Virus record (IMG/VR): IMGVR_UViG_3300035703_000005
Coordinates: 1-64,000 of that record
Strand: one strand, 5' to 3'
Source of the DNA: a virus
Length of the DNA: 64,000 bases
Below, piece after piece: positions 25,679-33,661 of the stretch. The position numbers and the translations under genes are program-made. Within the stretch, counting starts at the first letter, position 1; every line of letters begins with the position of its first letter. The notes under the pieces are model-generated. The model ran no database searches, was not told where the DNA came from, and saw only the letters and a program-made list of their open reading frames with translations.

Positions 25679-27574
25679 TTATGTTGATGAAAGGGATGTT
25701 AAGAGAATGTTCTTCATTAAACTATTTAACACCTGACCTTCAGTTGGACCAGGCAAAACTATGGTTTCAGATCCTCCAGGAGAAGATATAACCATTGGAG
25801 TTTGATTATTGCCACCCTGAGAAATTGGAATGAGAGTAATACTCGATTGTGGTAAATTATAGGTAGGATATTGTTGTATTTGTTGTGGAATAGTTTTTTG
25901 AATTGTTGTCGATGCGTATACTGTAGGTGGAGGAGAAATGTAAGACTGTCTAGACCTCTGTGTTGCTTCAATAGAAGAAATTAATACTTTTCTTTCTAAA
26001 TCTTCTCCACTTAATCCCTGAAGTTCTGCGGATTCTCTTGCTTGTGTTGCAGCAGCAAAAACCGTGGGATCAGAAGCACCAGTTCTAGCTGGATCCATCA
26101 TCCCCCTCAATCTATCTGTTGGCATATTGGATAAATCTTGTCTAGAGATAGGTTCAGATTTTTGTTGTGTTATGGGGTTACCTGCTACATTTTGTTGAGG
26201 TTTTACTGTGGGTTTTACCCTAATATTTCCCCCAAATCTAAAAACTCTGTCTTGATATGGAGTAGGATCTGTTGTCTTTCCATTTACATCAACTTCAAAG
26301 TGTAAATGTGGCCCTGTGGATTGTCCTGTTGATCCTACAGTTCCTATTACTGTTCCTGGAGTTATTTGTTGTCCTGGTCTCACGTTGACGGAGTTTAAGT
26401 GAGCATAAAAACTACTAATTCCTCCTGGATGATCGACTTTTACTTGATTTCCATATCCGTTGCGAACAAATCCAGCATTTGCAACAACACCTGGTTGAAT
26501 TACACTCACTGGAGTTCCTGAAGGCATAGGGTAATCATTACCTCTATGCATTCTCATCCCACCTCTAATTGGATGAGATCTCATTCCATACCTAGATCCC
26601 AACTTGGAACTTGGTAAAGAACCTCCAGATGCCTCAAGATCTTGCATTGTTCCCCCAAGTCCACTACTACTAGTATCCCTATCTCCATATTGATCATTTT
26701 CCATTACCTCTTCAGAGTCACTAATCTGTTCATTGACATCTTTACTAGATTCATCTCTTGTTCCAAAAGTTCCTAAAGAAGTTGTTCTTTGAAATTGAGT
26801 TACTACATTATCGAATTTGTCTAATACTTCTGAAAAAGTAACTTTTCTTGTTGCTTCAATTGCTAATTGTTTTTGTCTCTGTTCTTCTTGTTTTAATTTT
26901 ACTGTTGTTTTTTGTTTACCTTCTTTAGTTGCTGCTTCATAAGCTCTATCTGCTAGATAACCACCAGCAAATGCACCTAGACCTCCAACAGCGGCACCAA
27001 GAACAAATCCTAATCCAGGTATAGGGACAAGACCCTGACCTATCATGCCCGCCGTTATGGCACCAGCAAGAGCACCTCCTGCAGCTGCACCAGCTGCAGC
27101 TCCAGCAGCAGATCCAACAGCACCAGCTCCGGCTTTACCTACAGATTCACCTTGAGATAACCCTTGAGCAAAGTCCAATCCGGCAAGTAATGGTGTTAAA
27201 ACTCCTAAAGCTCTGACTCCAGAAATTCTTACTCTTCCTCCTTTTTGTATTGGTTTTCCCGTCTTTGGTGGTGGTTGTTTTTTATCTCTACCAAAAAAAT
27301 CACCAACAAAAGATCCTGCATCAAGAGCACCACTTGCCAATCCACTTAATAGATTTCCAGCATTTCCAAATGTAGATGTTATATTGGCTTTTAAAGCTTT
27401 TTTTAATTTTTTGTCATTAAATTTAATATTTGTAAGTTGTTGCGTTTCTATGTCCATAAAACGCAAAAAATCTTGATAATTTCTTTGAGTTTTTTTCATT
27501 ACACTCGTAGATCTATCAAGATTGATGATCTTATTTGCTGCTTCGAGTAGGGGAGAAGAAATAGGTTTTTCCAT
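25679..27574 (-). CDS. tail protein with M23 peptidoglycan endopeptidase domain
   Basis: Residues 1-130 are helical, 145-210 form a long Gly/Ala-rich hydrophobic stretch like those of tape-measure proteins, and about 325-440 form an M23 (LytM-type) zinc endopeptidase: H343 and D347 in MHRGNDYP, then H423 and H425 in GPHLHFEVD. The tail is Gln/Pro-rich. Complete zinc ligands suggest an active enzyme that cuts peptide cross-links during DNA entry. Coupled to its neighbours (ends two bases before the hub gene). Confidence 0.8.
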   Translation of the reverse strand: MEKPISSPLLEAANKIINLDRSTSVMKKTQRNYQDFLRFMDIETQQLTNIKFNDKKLKKALKANITSTFGNAGNLLSGLASGALDAGSFVGDFFGRDKKQPPPKTGKPIQKGGRVRISGVRALGVLTPLLAGLDFAQGLSQGESVGKAGAGAVGSAAGAAAGAAAGGALAGAITAGMIGQGLVPIPGLGFVLGAAVGGLGAFAGGYLADRAYEAATKEGKQKTTVKLKQEEQRQKQLAIEATRKVTFSEVLDKFDNVVTQFQRTTSLGTFGTRDESSKDVNEQISDSEEVMENDQYGDRDTSSSGLGGTMQDLEASGGSLPSSKLGSRYGMRSHPIRGGMRMHRGNDYPMPSGTPVSVIQPGVVANAGFVRNGYGNQVKVDHPGGISSFYAHLNSVNVRPGQQITPGTVIGTVGSTGQSTGPHLHFEVDVNGKTTDPTPYQDRVFRFGGNIRVKPTVKPQQNVAGNPITQQKSEPISRQDLSNMPTDRLRGMMDPARTGASDPTVFAAATQARESAELQGLSGEDLERKVLISSIEATQRSRQSYISPPPTVYASTTIQKTIPQQIQQYPTYNLPQSSITLIPISQGGNNQTPMVISSPGGSETIVLPGPTEGQVLNSLMKNILLTSLSST

Positions 27575-29322
27575 TATCCGTCAACTATATTGTAAACCAT
27601 CTTAGAATATAAAGTTAAAAAGTTATCATTATTTGTTGACATCAAAAATGGAACTTGTTGACCTCCTATTTTCTCTGCAGGTAATTGTGGTTTTTGTTGA
27701 GTAGATCTCTGATTCATTCTTCCAGACATGGGAACAATATTTACTTGTGGAGGAGGCGCAATAATAACTGGTTGTGAAACTTGTTGAGCAACTTGTTGTT
27801 GTATTTGCGACTGTTGTGGAGAAGCAGAAACTTGACCTGCAGTTACTTGATTAACCTGAGCTTTTATATCACTCCTTTGAGTAATTTGTTGAGTAACTTG
27901 TTGAGTTGGAACAGGTTGTTGTTTTCCTCTAATATTACTTTGTGTTCCCTTACCAAATTCTTTATGGGCCAGTTCCGCAAATTTATATCTTCTATCCATG
28001 TGCGGAATTCCCGCAGCTAACATTTCTTTTTCAAAAAGATCTGTAGCCTCTTTTACATTTTTGATATCTTTTAGTCTTCTAATAGTTCCACGTTGTCTCA
28101 TTTCCATAATCAACCATTCATATTGAGTTTCCAATTTCATTGGATCTTTTCCACTACTTCTAGCCCAATCGACTAATCTATCCCATCTTTCTCCACTACC
28201 TTTTCCAGTTCCCCATTGAGCAATTCCTCTTCCTGGTCCTCCACCAATTTGTTTTTGTGTCGGATTTACACTAGACTCTTGCATCAGGTTTCCAATTACA
28301 CCAGAAGCTGCTTCTGGTGTAAATCCTTCAGAGATTAAAGCATTATAAACTTTTTCTGCATTAGTATTACCTTTCAGAGATTCTGTTGATACTGGAGCTC
28401 CTCCACCTCCTCCAGGTGGGCTTTGTTCTGATGATGGTGAAGGTTTGAATGAACCAGCAGAAGGTTTTGATCCTTGTTCTCTAGGTTTGAGACCTTTTAG
28501 AACAGAATCGAACCTGTCCAAAATCATACTAAATCTTTCTAACAATGGAGTAGGGACGTTTTCTCCCCCAGCGGATATGGCTTCTACAGTTCCACCTCTG
28601 GGTTGAGCAAGAGCACTGACAACTTGTGATCCCCCCACACCAGCTAAAGCCGCACCACCCAACATTAGTCCTGGGCGTCTTCTCATGGATCTCATTATTC
28701 CAGTTGGGGCACTTCTCTTTAGTCCTCCTCCTGGAACTTTAACATCTAAATTAAGACCAGACCCTCCAGCACTAGCGGTAGGTAAATTTGAAAGTTGATT
28801 GACAACTCTTATAATTGTTTTTCTAATATTTTTTGCTACTTCAAAAGTTTCTGCAAATACTTTTTGTAAATTTTCTAAATTTTCACCAAGTTTTTTGACA
28901 TTGGATGGATTTGCAAAAAAGTTTATATACCCAATAGCCTTATCATAAAGACTTAAAAACTTTTCTAGAATTCTATTTGGAGTTCTTGCATCAATTTGAT
29001 TAACCTTGTCATTATAACTCTTTTCCAATCTATCTAATCTAGAACCTACAATCTGATTAACGTTTTGGTTTATTGATTGGACTCTGGTTTCTACATTATT
29101 TAAAATATTTGAAGATAATGTTTGAATAATTGATCCTAAATCAGGAACTTGGGGAGCAACACCAGCAGCTCCTCTATAAAATCCAACAATTTTATTAGCA
29201 GCAGTCGAAACTACTGAAGAACCTAGAGGAACTCCACCACTAATAAAATTTTGAGCAGCTTCAGCCGTCGTAGTTCTTTCTCTAACAATAGTAGACGGAT
29301 TTAGTGGTGAACTAATTGCCAC
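27574..29322 (-). CDS. tape-measure-like protein with tail lysozyme domain
   Basis: About 582 aa, near the 590 aa of the T4 tape measure gp29, and placed directly after gp26 and the gp51-like gene, where tape-measure genes lie. The N-terminal half is helical coiled coil; about 318-470 is a phage tail lysozyme (Phage_lysozyme2 type): AEKVYNALISEGFTPEAASG, GNLMQESSVNP with the catalytic Glu, RGIAQWGTGKG. The C-terminus is Gln-rich. Start: I take GTG 29322, overlapping the upstream stop by 11 bases; the alternative TTG at 29361 overlaps by 50. Confidence 0.72.
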   Translation of the reverse strand: MAISSPLNPSTIVRERTTTAEAAQNFISGGVPLGSSVVSTAANKIVGFYRGAAGVAPQVPDLGSIIQTLSSNILNNVETRVQSINQNVNQIVGSRLDRLEKSYNDKVNQIDARTPNRILEKFLSLYDKAIGYINFFANPSNVKKLGENLENLQKVFAETFEVAKNIRKTIIRVVNQLSNLPTASAGGSGLNLDVKVPGGGLKRSAPTGIMRSMRRRPGLMLGGAALAGVGGSQVVSALAQPRGGTVEAISAGGENVPTPLLERFSMILDRFDSVLKGLKPREQGSKPSAGSFKPSPSSEQSPPGGGGGAPVSTESLKGNTNAEKVYNALISEGFTPEAASGVIGNLMQESSVNPTQKQIGGGPGRGIAQWGTGKGSGERWDRLVDWARSSGKDPMKLETQYEWLIMEMRQRGTIRRLKDIKNVKEATDLFEKEMLAAGIPHMDRRYKFAELAHKEFGKGTQSNIRGKQQPVPTQQVTQQITQRSDIKAQVNQVTAGQVSASPQQSQIQQQVAQQVSQPVIIAPPPQVNIVPMSGRMNQRSTQQKPQLPAEKIGGQQVPFLMSTNNDNFLTLYSKMVYNIVDG

Positions 29323-29497
29323 GATTTGCTGCCTGTTGTGCCTTAAGGTTTTCTTCTTCAATATGTTGTTTCAATAGGGCAAGATAAACATCTCTTTCCC
29401 AAGGCATTAAATTTTCAATCTCAGTCAAAGAATATTTATGGAACTGCATAAGAGCAAAGTTGATGCGGAAATATGACTCAAGATCAATATGAGCCAT
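29312..29497 (-). CDS. tail assembly chaperone-like protein, gp51 position (61 aa)
   Basis: Starts MAHIDLESYFRINFALMQFH; contains TEIENLMPWERDVYLALLKQ, the kind of short helical sequence seen in the second tail-assembly chaperone of many phages. It lies between gp26 and the presumed tape measure, as T4 gp51 lies after gp26. The assignment rests on position and helical composition. Confidence 0.6.
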   Translation of the reverse strand: MAHIDLESYFRINFALMQFHKYSLTEIENLMPWERDVYLALLKQHIEEENLKAQQAANRGN

Positions 29498-29499
29498 GA

Positions 29500-30231
29500 T
29501 TAACCGAAAAAACTTGTTAATCCCTCCAACGTTACAGTATTCTCTTGTTTAGTCTTTGGATTTACCACAGTAAATGTATGTTCTAGTTTGGGCATAGTTT
29601 CAAAAAACTCTTCAATCTTTTTAAACTGTGAAGAATTCATACTTTCAATAAATTCAATTAATTCTTTTTTAGTTACATCAGAAGCAGCCCAAGATTCTTC
29701 TGCAGTAAAAATCATTTCAATACAACAAGAAATGATATCAAAGGACTTTTCAATTGTTGAAACTGATTCATCGGATCGTTTAAAGTCAAAATTATTCTTA
29801 ATAAATTGATCCAATGAAGGATATTTCATTTTAACTACGATTTTATCATCAACTTTAATTTCTGTTGTATGATTTGGATCTTTTTGTACTTTAACTTCAT
29901 CAACAAAAATTTTAACGGGAACTTCTGTTTCTCCATCATCTGCACAAGTCACGATAAGATCAATCGACTCTCCTACAGATTTTCCACGAACATTTAAGAA
30001 AATATATTCAATATCAAAAGAAGGTAGTTCTTCTACTTTAATATTTCTAGTTAAAATACAATCTTTTAGAACAGATTTAATTGCAAGAGTGATTTGTTTA
30101 ATATCCTGACTTTCTAAAGCTAGAATTAAAACTTTTTCTTCTTTAACTAAAAATGGTCTATATTTTATAGTTTTTCCTGTAGATGGCAACTCAAGTTCAT
30201 AAGTTGGTGTAGCAATTTTTGGTAATGGCAT
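29500..30231 (-). CDS. 26: baseplate hub assembly protein gp26
   Basis: Begins MPLPKIATPTYELELPSTGK and continues IKYRPFLVKEEKVLILALES, the hallmark of the T4_baseplate (gp26) family. 243 aa, slightly longer than T4 gp26. Residues 60-150 are beta-rich and the C-terminal third helical. It acts in hub assembly, probably as a chaperone for the tape measure. Late promoter at 30259-30266. Confidence 0.82.
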   Translation of the reverse strand: MPLPKIATPTYELELPSTGKTIKYRPFLVKEEKVLILALESQDIKQITLAIKSVLKDCILTRNIKVEELPSFDIEYIFLNVRGKSVGESIDLIVTCADDGETEVPVKIFVDEVKVQKDPNHTTEIKVDDKIVVKMKYPSLDQFIKNNFDFKRSDESVSTIEKSFDIISCCIEMIFTAEESWAASDVTKKELIEFIESMNSSQFKKIEEFFETMPKLEHTFTVVNPKTKQENTVTLEGLTSFFG

Positions 30232-30258
30232 TGGAATGATTACGAATTCAGTTAATGA

Positions 30259-30266
30259 TATTTATC
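30259..30266 (-). promoter_or_regulatory. late promoter of gp26
   Basis: GATAAATA on the minus strand, 28 bases ahead of ATG 30231, overlapping the end of the gp54 gene. Confidence 0.5.
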
Positions 30267-31182
30267 GGTTGGTATTGATGGTTGCAGAACTTGTATTTGC
30301 ATTACTTTGGCCAACTGGACTACCTTGTTCAGAGACAACTTGAGGACTTGCAAGAAGTAATCTTTCTCCATTATTTGTGATGAGTTCATTGAATTTGGAA
30401 AATCCTGTTCCAAAGTGTTTCATAACAGTATATCTATCATAATTAAATGTAACTGTCGTTTTGGTAATTGTACTTCCATCATAAGATACTGGTAAAGCAG
30501 TTAAATTTGTAGGAAATGCATTCACAAATCTATAAGTCAACATTGAGGGAGTTCTTTGAACATCTCCAGTATTACTAATTTCAAAGTCTCTTTCAAATTT
30601 TGTTATAGCCAATTCTCTCTTATAGGTATCTGGATATCTCATTCTGTAGAAATTAGTATTTTCAAATGCAGCTTTATTACTGGTACTACCTCTTTCAGAA
30701 GGACCAAATGGAGATGATCCCGAATAAAGAGGATTAATGAAATTCATCCACTCTTCGAAAAGACGAATGATATTATAATCGGAATCAACGTAAAACTCTA
30801 AGGTTAGATCTGCAAACTGACGCATCACCGGAAATCTTTCAGTAACTCCTTGTCTACTTCCAATCTCTTCTGTCATAGAAAAAGTAGAACCAGGCAAAAC
30901 TGCACTGTGACACATGAACTCATACTTTAGGGTAGATAAAGCTTCTGGAAAAATTCCACATGCGGATAACCAAGAGTTAATATCTTCAGATTGCCCTGGA
31001 TTGCTAGCAAAAAATAAAGTGGTCTTAAATTGGCTAGTTACAGAAAGCTGACCAAATAGATCTCTAACACTAGGTAATGCACCTCTACCATCATTGGTAT
31101 CTCTAGGTACAGTCATTCTAATGTAAAGTGGATCCACTCTATATGGATTACTTGGGTAATCAACTCTAAATGGTTCCGCCAT
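30262..31182 (-). CDS. 54: baseplate tail tube initiator gp54
   Basis: 306 aa with the tail-tube fold pattern: CHSAVLPGSTFSMTEEIG, ADLTLEFYVDSDYNIIRLFEEW, YKRELAITKFERD, TYRFVNAFPTNLTALPVSYD and TTVTFNYDRYTV. These strands match tube-like proteins gp19/gp54 of T4-like phages, and the location beside gp26 and (divergently) gp48 fits gp54, on which tube polymerisation starts. It is divergent from gp4 with only 28 bases between starts. Confidence 0.78.
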   Translation of the reverse strand: MAEPFRVDYPSNPYRVDPLYIRMTVPRDTNDGRGALPSVRDLFGQLSVTSQFKTTLFFASNPGQSEDINSWLSACGIFPEALSTLKYEFMCHSAVLPGSTFSMTEEIGSRQGVTERFPVMRQFADLTLEFYVDSDYNIIRLFEEWMNFINPLYSGSSPFGPSERGSTSNKAAFENTNFYRMRYPDTYKRELAITKFERDFEISNTGDVQRTPSMLTYRFVNAFPTNLTALPVSYDGSTITKTTVTFNYDRYTVMKHFGTGFSKFNELITNNGERLLLASPQVVSEQGSPVGQSNANTSSATINTNR

Positions 31183-31183
31183 C

Positions 31184-31191
31184 TATAAATA
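31184..31191 (+). promoter_or_regulatory. late promoter of the gp4-gp48-gp53 operon
   Basis: An exact TATAAATA on the plus strand, 20 bases ahead of ATG 31211, in the 28-base gap between divergent gp54 and gp4. Confidence 0.65.
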
Positions 31192-31210
31192 TTTTTTGAG
31201 GATCTATAGT

Positions 31211-31654
31211 ATGTATATGAGTTATAAGGGAAAATACAAACCAGAAAACCCCAAAAAATATAAAGGAGACCCCACAAATATCGTTTATCGTTCTTTGTGG
31301 GAGAGGAAGTTCATGAGATATTGTGATCTTACGGAAAGTGTGGATCAATGGCAATCTGAAGAATTCTGGGTTCCATATAGATCTCCTCTTGATGGAAAAG
31401 TTCATAGATATTTTCCAGATTTTTTTGTAAAATATAAAGATAAAGAAGGAAATACACGAACAGTAGTGATTGAGATAAAACCTAAAAAAGAATTGGAAAT
31501 GCCGGAACAAAATCCCAAAAGAAGAACGAAAGCCTGGGCATATAAAGTTCAGACTTGGGTAAAAAATCAGGCAAAGTGGAAAGCAGCAAGAGAATATTGT
31601 GCAGATCGTAACTACGAATTCCGAATCATGACTGAGGAGGATTTAGGAATATGA
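31211..31654 (+). CDS. 4: head completion nuclease gp4
   Basis: SYKGKYKPENPKKYKGDPTN, YRSLWERKFMRYCD, PYRSPLDGKVHRYFPDFFV and VVIEIKPKKE match T4 gp4 block by block; the D and ExK are nuclease-fold residues. gp4 is needed to finish DNA-filled heads before tail joining. Start chosen at ATG 31211 because GAGG lies nine bases upstream; an ATG two codons later is possible. The stop overlaps the next gene by ATGA. Confidence 0.88.
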   Translation: MYMSYKGKYKPENPKKYKGDPTNIVYRSLWERKFMRYCDLTESVDQWQSEEFWVPYRSPLDGKVHRYFPDFFVKYKDKEGNTRTVVIEIKPKKELEMPEQNPKRRTKAWAYKVQTWVKNQAKWKAAREYCADRNYEFRIMTEEDLGI

Positions 31655-32175
31655 AAGACTTACCATACGAAAAGGGTAAAGGTATTGGTGACCAGATCAT
31701 AAGAGAAGCTGGAAAGAAAAATCGCAGTGGAGATTGGTATAGTGGTAGATTACGACAAATTCTTGGAGAACTTCAAAAAGATGATATAAATCTTCTCGAT
31801 ACTGGCGGCATTGAAGTTGGAAAAATGTATTTTTTCATTTATGGTGCAAATAGCCCTAAACTATCTTTTTTTGATAGACAACCTTTAACATACATTACGG
31901 AAATTAATTATAACCAAGGATATTTTATAGGTATTAATTTACATTATGTTGGAAGACAATATCGGGAGGGGCTTGCAAAAAGTTTAATAAATAAGTCAGA
32001 TACCGTAGGTGTTCCTCGCAATACTATTCATCGTTACTTTTTTTCTGGAGTTGCTGGAGGATTTTTAAGAGTTCCAGAAAAGGATTGGCCCTCCGTTGCA
32101 TTATTACCAACTGAAAAATTTGTTGATATGAGAGGACAATCTTTCCCGAATCATAAAGCCTGGAGCAAACCTTAA
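31651..32175 (+). CDS. conserved T4-like protein of unknown role (174 aa)
   Basis: Contains KMYFFIYGANSPKLSFFDRQ, YFIGINLHYVGRQYREGLAK, NTIHRYFFSGVAGGF and DWPSVALLPTEKF. I recall a family in T4-like phages with the same order of motifs (D-x-x-PL, G-x-N-x-HY, then a helical part with a final LPTE), encoded in structural clusters, but cannot give its T4 gene number with confidence. ATGA overlap with gp4 and a direct join to gp48. Confidence 0.65.
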   Translation: MKDLPYEKGKGIGDQIIREAGKKNRSGDWYSGRLRQILGELQKDDINLLDTGGIEVGKMYFFIYGANSPKLSFFDRQPLTYITEINYNQGYFIGINLHYVGRQYREGLAKSLINKSDTVGVPRNTIHRYFFSGVAGGFLRVPEKDWPSVALLPTEKFVDMRGQSFPNHKAWSKP

Positions 32176-33660
32176 GTGGCATATCAAAATTTAAGTCCAA
32201 AACCATATTTGTCAAATAATGGAGTAAATTATTTACTTCAATACGATCCAAACAATGGTGCAGTTCAAGTCATTCAGGAGAATGCTCCTGCAGGAACTCA
32301 ACCAATTTATAAGGATGGAAATTGGACTTCATTTGCAAATGATACAACGATAGTCAATCAAGAGAAAATATCTATACATAACAATATTCAACGTTCGGTT
32401 CAAAACGCACATAAAGCCGGTGGTGGTAATGCAAAAGGACTGAGATTACCTCTTTGGGCAGCAAGTGCTCAACAAGGAAGTCTTCCCGGTTCCACTAATG
32501 TAGAGATACCTAATTCAGCAAATGGAAATTCCTCAAGTGGCGGTGGAATTACTGGAGCTTTTGGGTCAGTTTTAGATCCAAATGAAACATTAAAAAATAT
32601 ATCAGTAGCAAATGAAAATTTATATGGACCTGCGAATGAAAGATCATTATTCAAAAGAGATGATCTGAGATATCCAACTGATCTAAAAATAAAAGAACAA
32701 GATGTATTGGTAATTAGTCAACATAGATACTCACCACCCCTTGGTCAAGATTTTTTAAGTTCTAATTTTAATGATATTATACAAGGGGGATTTCTAAGAA
32801 GAACTGATGTTCTGGAAGAAACACTCGGTACAGTATATTTTCCCATGCCCACCAGTATTGTAGAAAGTAAAGATGCTGGTTGGGGTCCTGATAATATGAA
32901 TAATCTAGCGGGTGCTTTAACAAATCTAGCTTTAAATAATACAGAGGCTTTAGGAGTTGCTGGTGGAGTTGGTGGAATTTTGGGTAAGATTGCACAAAGT
33001 AAACTTGGTGTAGGTGGAGTTTTATCTGGAGCACGGGCTGGAGTTCAAGCAGGAGCATATGGAGCTTTAGCTGCAGGAATGATGCAACAGGGAACTCAAG
33101 ATGCACAAGCTTTATTTGGGACAAGTATGGTCAGTAATCTTATAGGATTAACTGGATATGAAGTTCCTACAGAAACTATTTTATCTAGAGGTGCAGGAAT
33201 AGTTCCTAACGAAAATTTAGAATTATTATTTACTGGACCAAGCCTTAGAACTTTTACAATTAGTTATAGACTTACGGCAAGAAGTAGAGATGAAGCAAAA
33301 ATAATAAGACTTATCATAAGATTTTTCAAACAGGGAATGTCACCTAAAAAAAGAAGAGGTGCAGCAGGAGCAAGATCTTTCTTTTTAGGAACACCAAATG
33401 TATTCAGACTAAAGTTTATAACTACCGGTGGGAGCGAAATTGAGGGAGTATCTAAATTTAAAACCTGTGCTCTAACATCCTTTCAAACAGATTACACTCC
33501 AGATGGATTTTGGAGTGCATATGAAAATGGGCAACCAGTATCTACAAGAATTAGTATAAACTTTGCTGAGTTAGAGCCAATTTATGATACGGATTATCAG
33601 AGTGATGTATTCCCAGAAACAGGTCTTTCACCAGTTACAGATTCTCAAGTAGGTTACTAA
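32176..33660 (+). CDS. 48: baseplate tail tube cap gp48
   Basis: The start is a GTG that follows the stop of the previous gene without a gap, with GGAG about 11 bases upstream. The C-terminal 170 residues (LELLFTGPSLRTFTISYRLT, RDEAKIIRLIIRFFKQGMSP, PNVFRLKFIT, STRISINFAELEPIYDTDYQ) follow the gp48 tube-like fold. The N-terminal 250 residues are longer than in T4 (494 against about 364 aa) and include a Gly/Ala-rich hydrophobic stretch near 250-310. gp48 with gp54 caps the baseplate and starts the tube. Confidence 0.8.
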   Translation: MAYQNLSPKPYLSNNGVNYLLQYDPNNGAVQVIQENAPAGTQPIYKDGNWTSFANDTTIVNQEKISIHNNIQRSVQNAHKAGGGNAKGLRLPLWAASAQQGSLPGSTNVEIPNSANGNSSSGGGITGAFGSVLDPNETLKNISVANENLYGPANERSLFKRDDLRYPTDLKIKEQDVLVISQHRYSPPLGQDFLSSNFNDIIQGGFLRRTDVLEETLGTVYFPMPTSIVESKDAGWGPDNMNNLAGALTNLALNNTEALGVAGGVGGILGKIAQSKLGVGGVLSGARAGVQAGAYGALAAGMMQQGTQDAQALFGTSMVSNLIGLTGYEVPTETILSRGAGIVPNENLELLFTGPSLRTFTISYRLTARSRDEAKIIRLIIRFFKQGMSPKKRRGAAGARSFFLGTPNVFRLKFITTGGSEIEGVSKFKTCALTSFQTDYTPDGFWSAYENGQPVSTRISINFAELEPIYDTDYQSDVFPETGLSPVTDSQVGY

Positions 33661-33661
33661 T

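Noticed and set aside
25759-25971. Open frame inside the M23 tail gene (His/Gln/Leu-rich)
   Set aside because: Shadow of the Gln/Pro-rich coding strand; entirely within a well-supported gene.
31166-31510. Minus-strand open frame opposite gp4
   Set aside because: Phe/Ile-rich antisense reading; gp4 on the other strand is clearly supported by homology.
32777-33124. Minus-strand open frame opposite gp48
   Set aside because: His/Leu/Gln-rich composition arises from antisense reading of Gly/Ala/Asn codons; no start signal.
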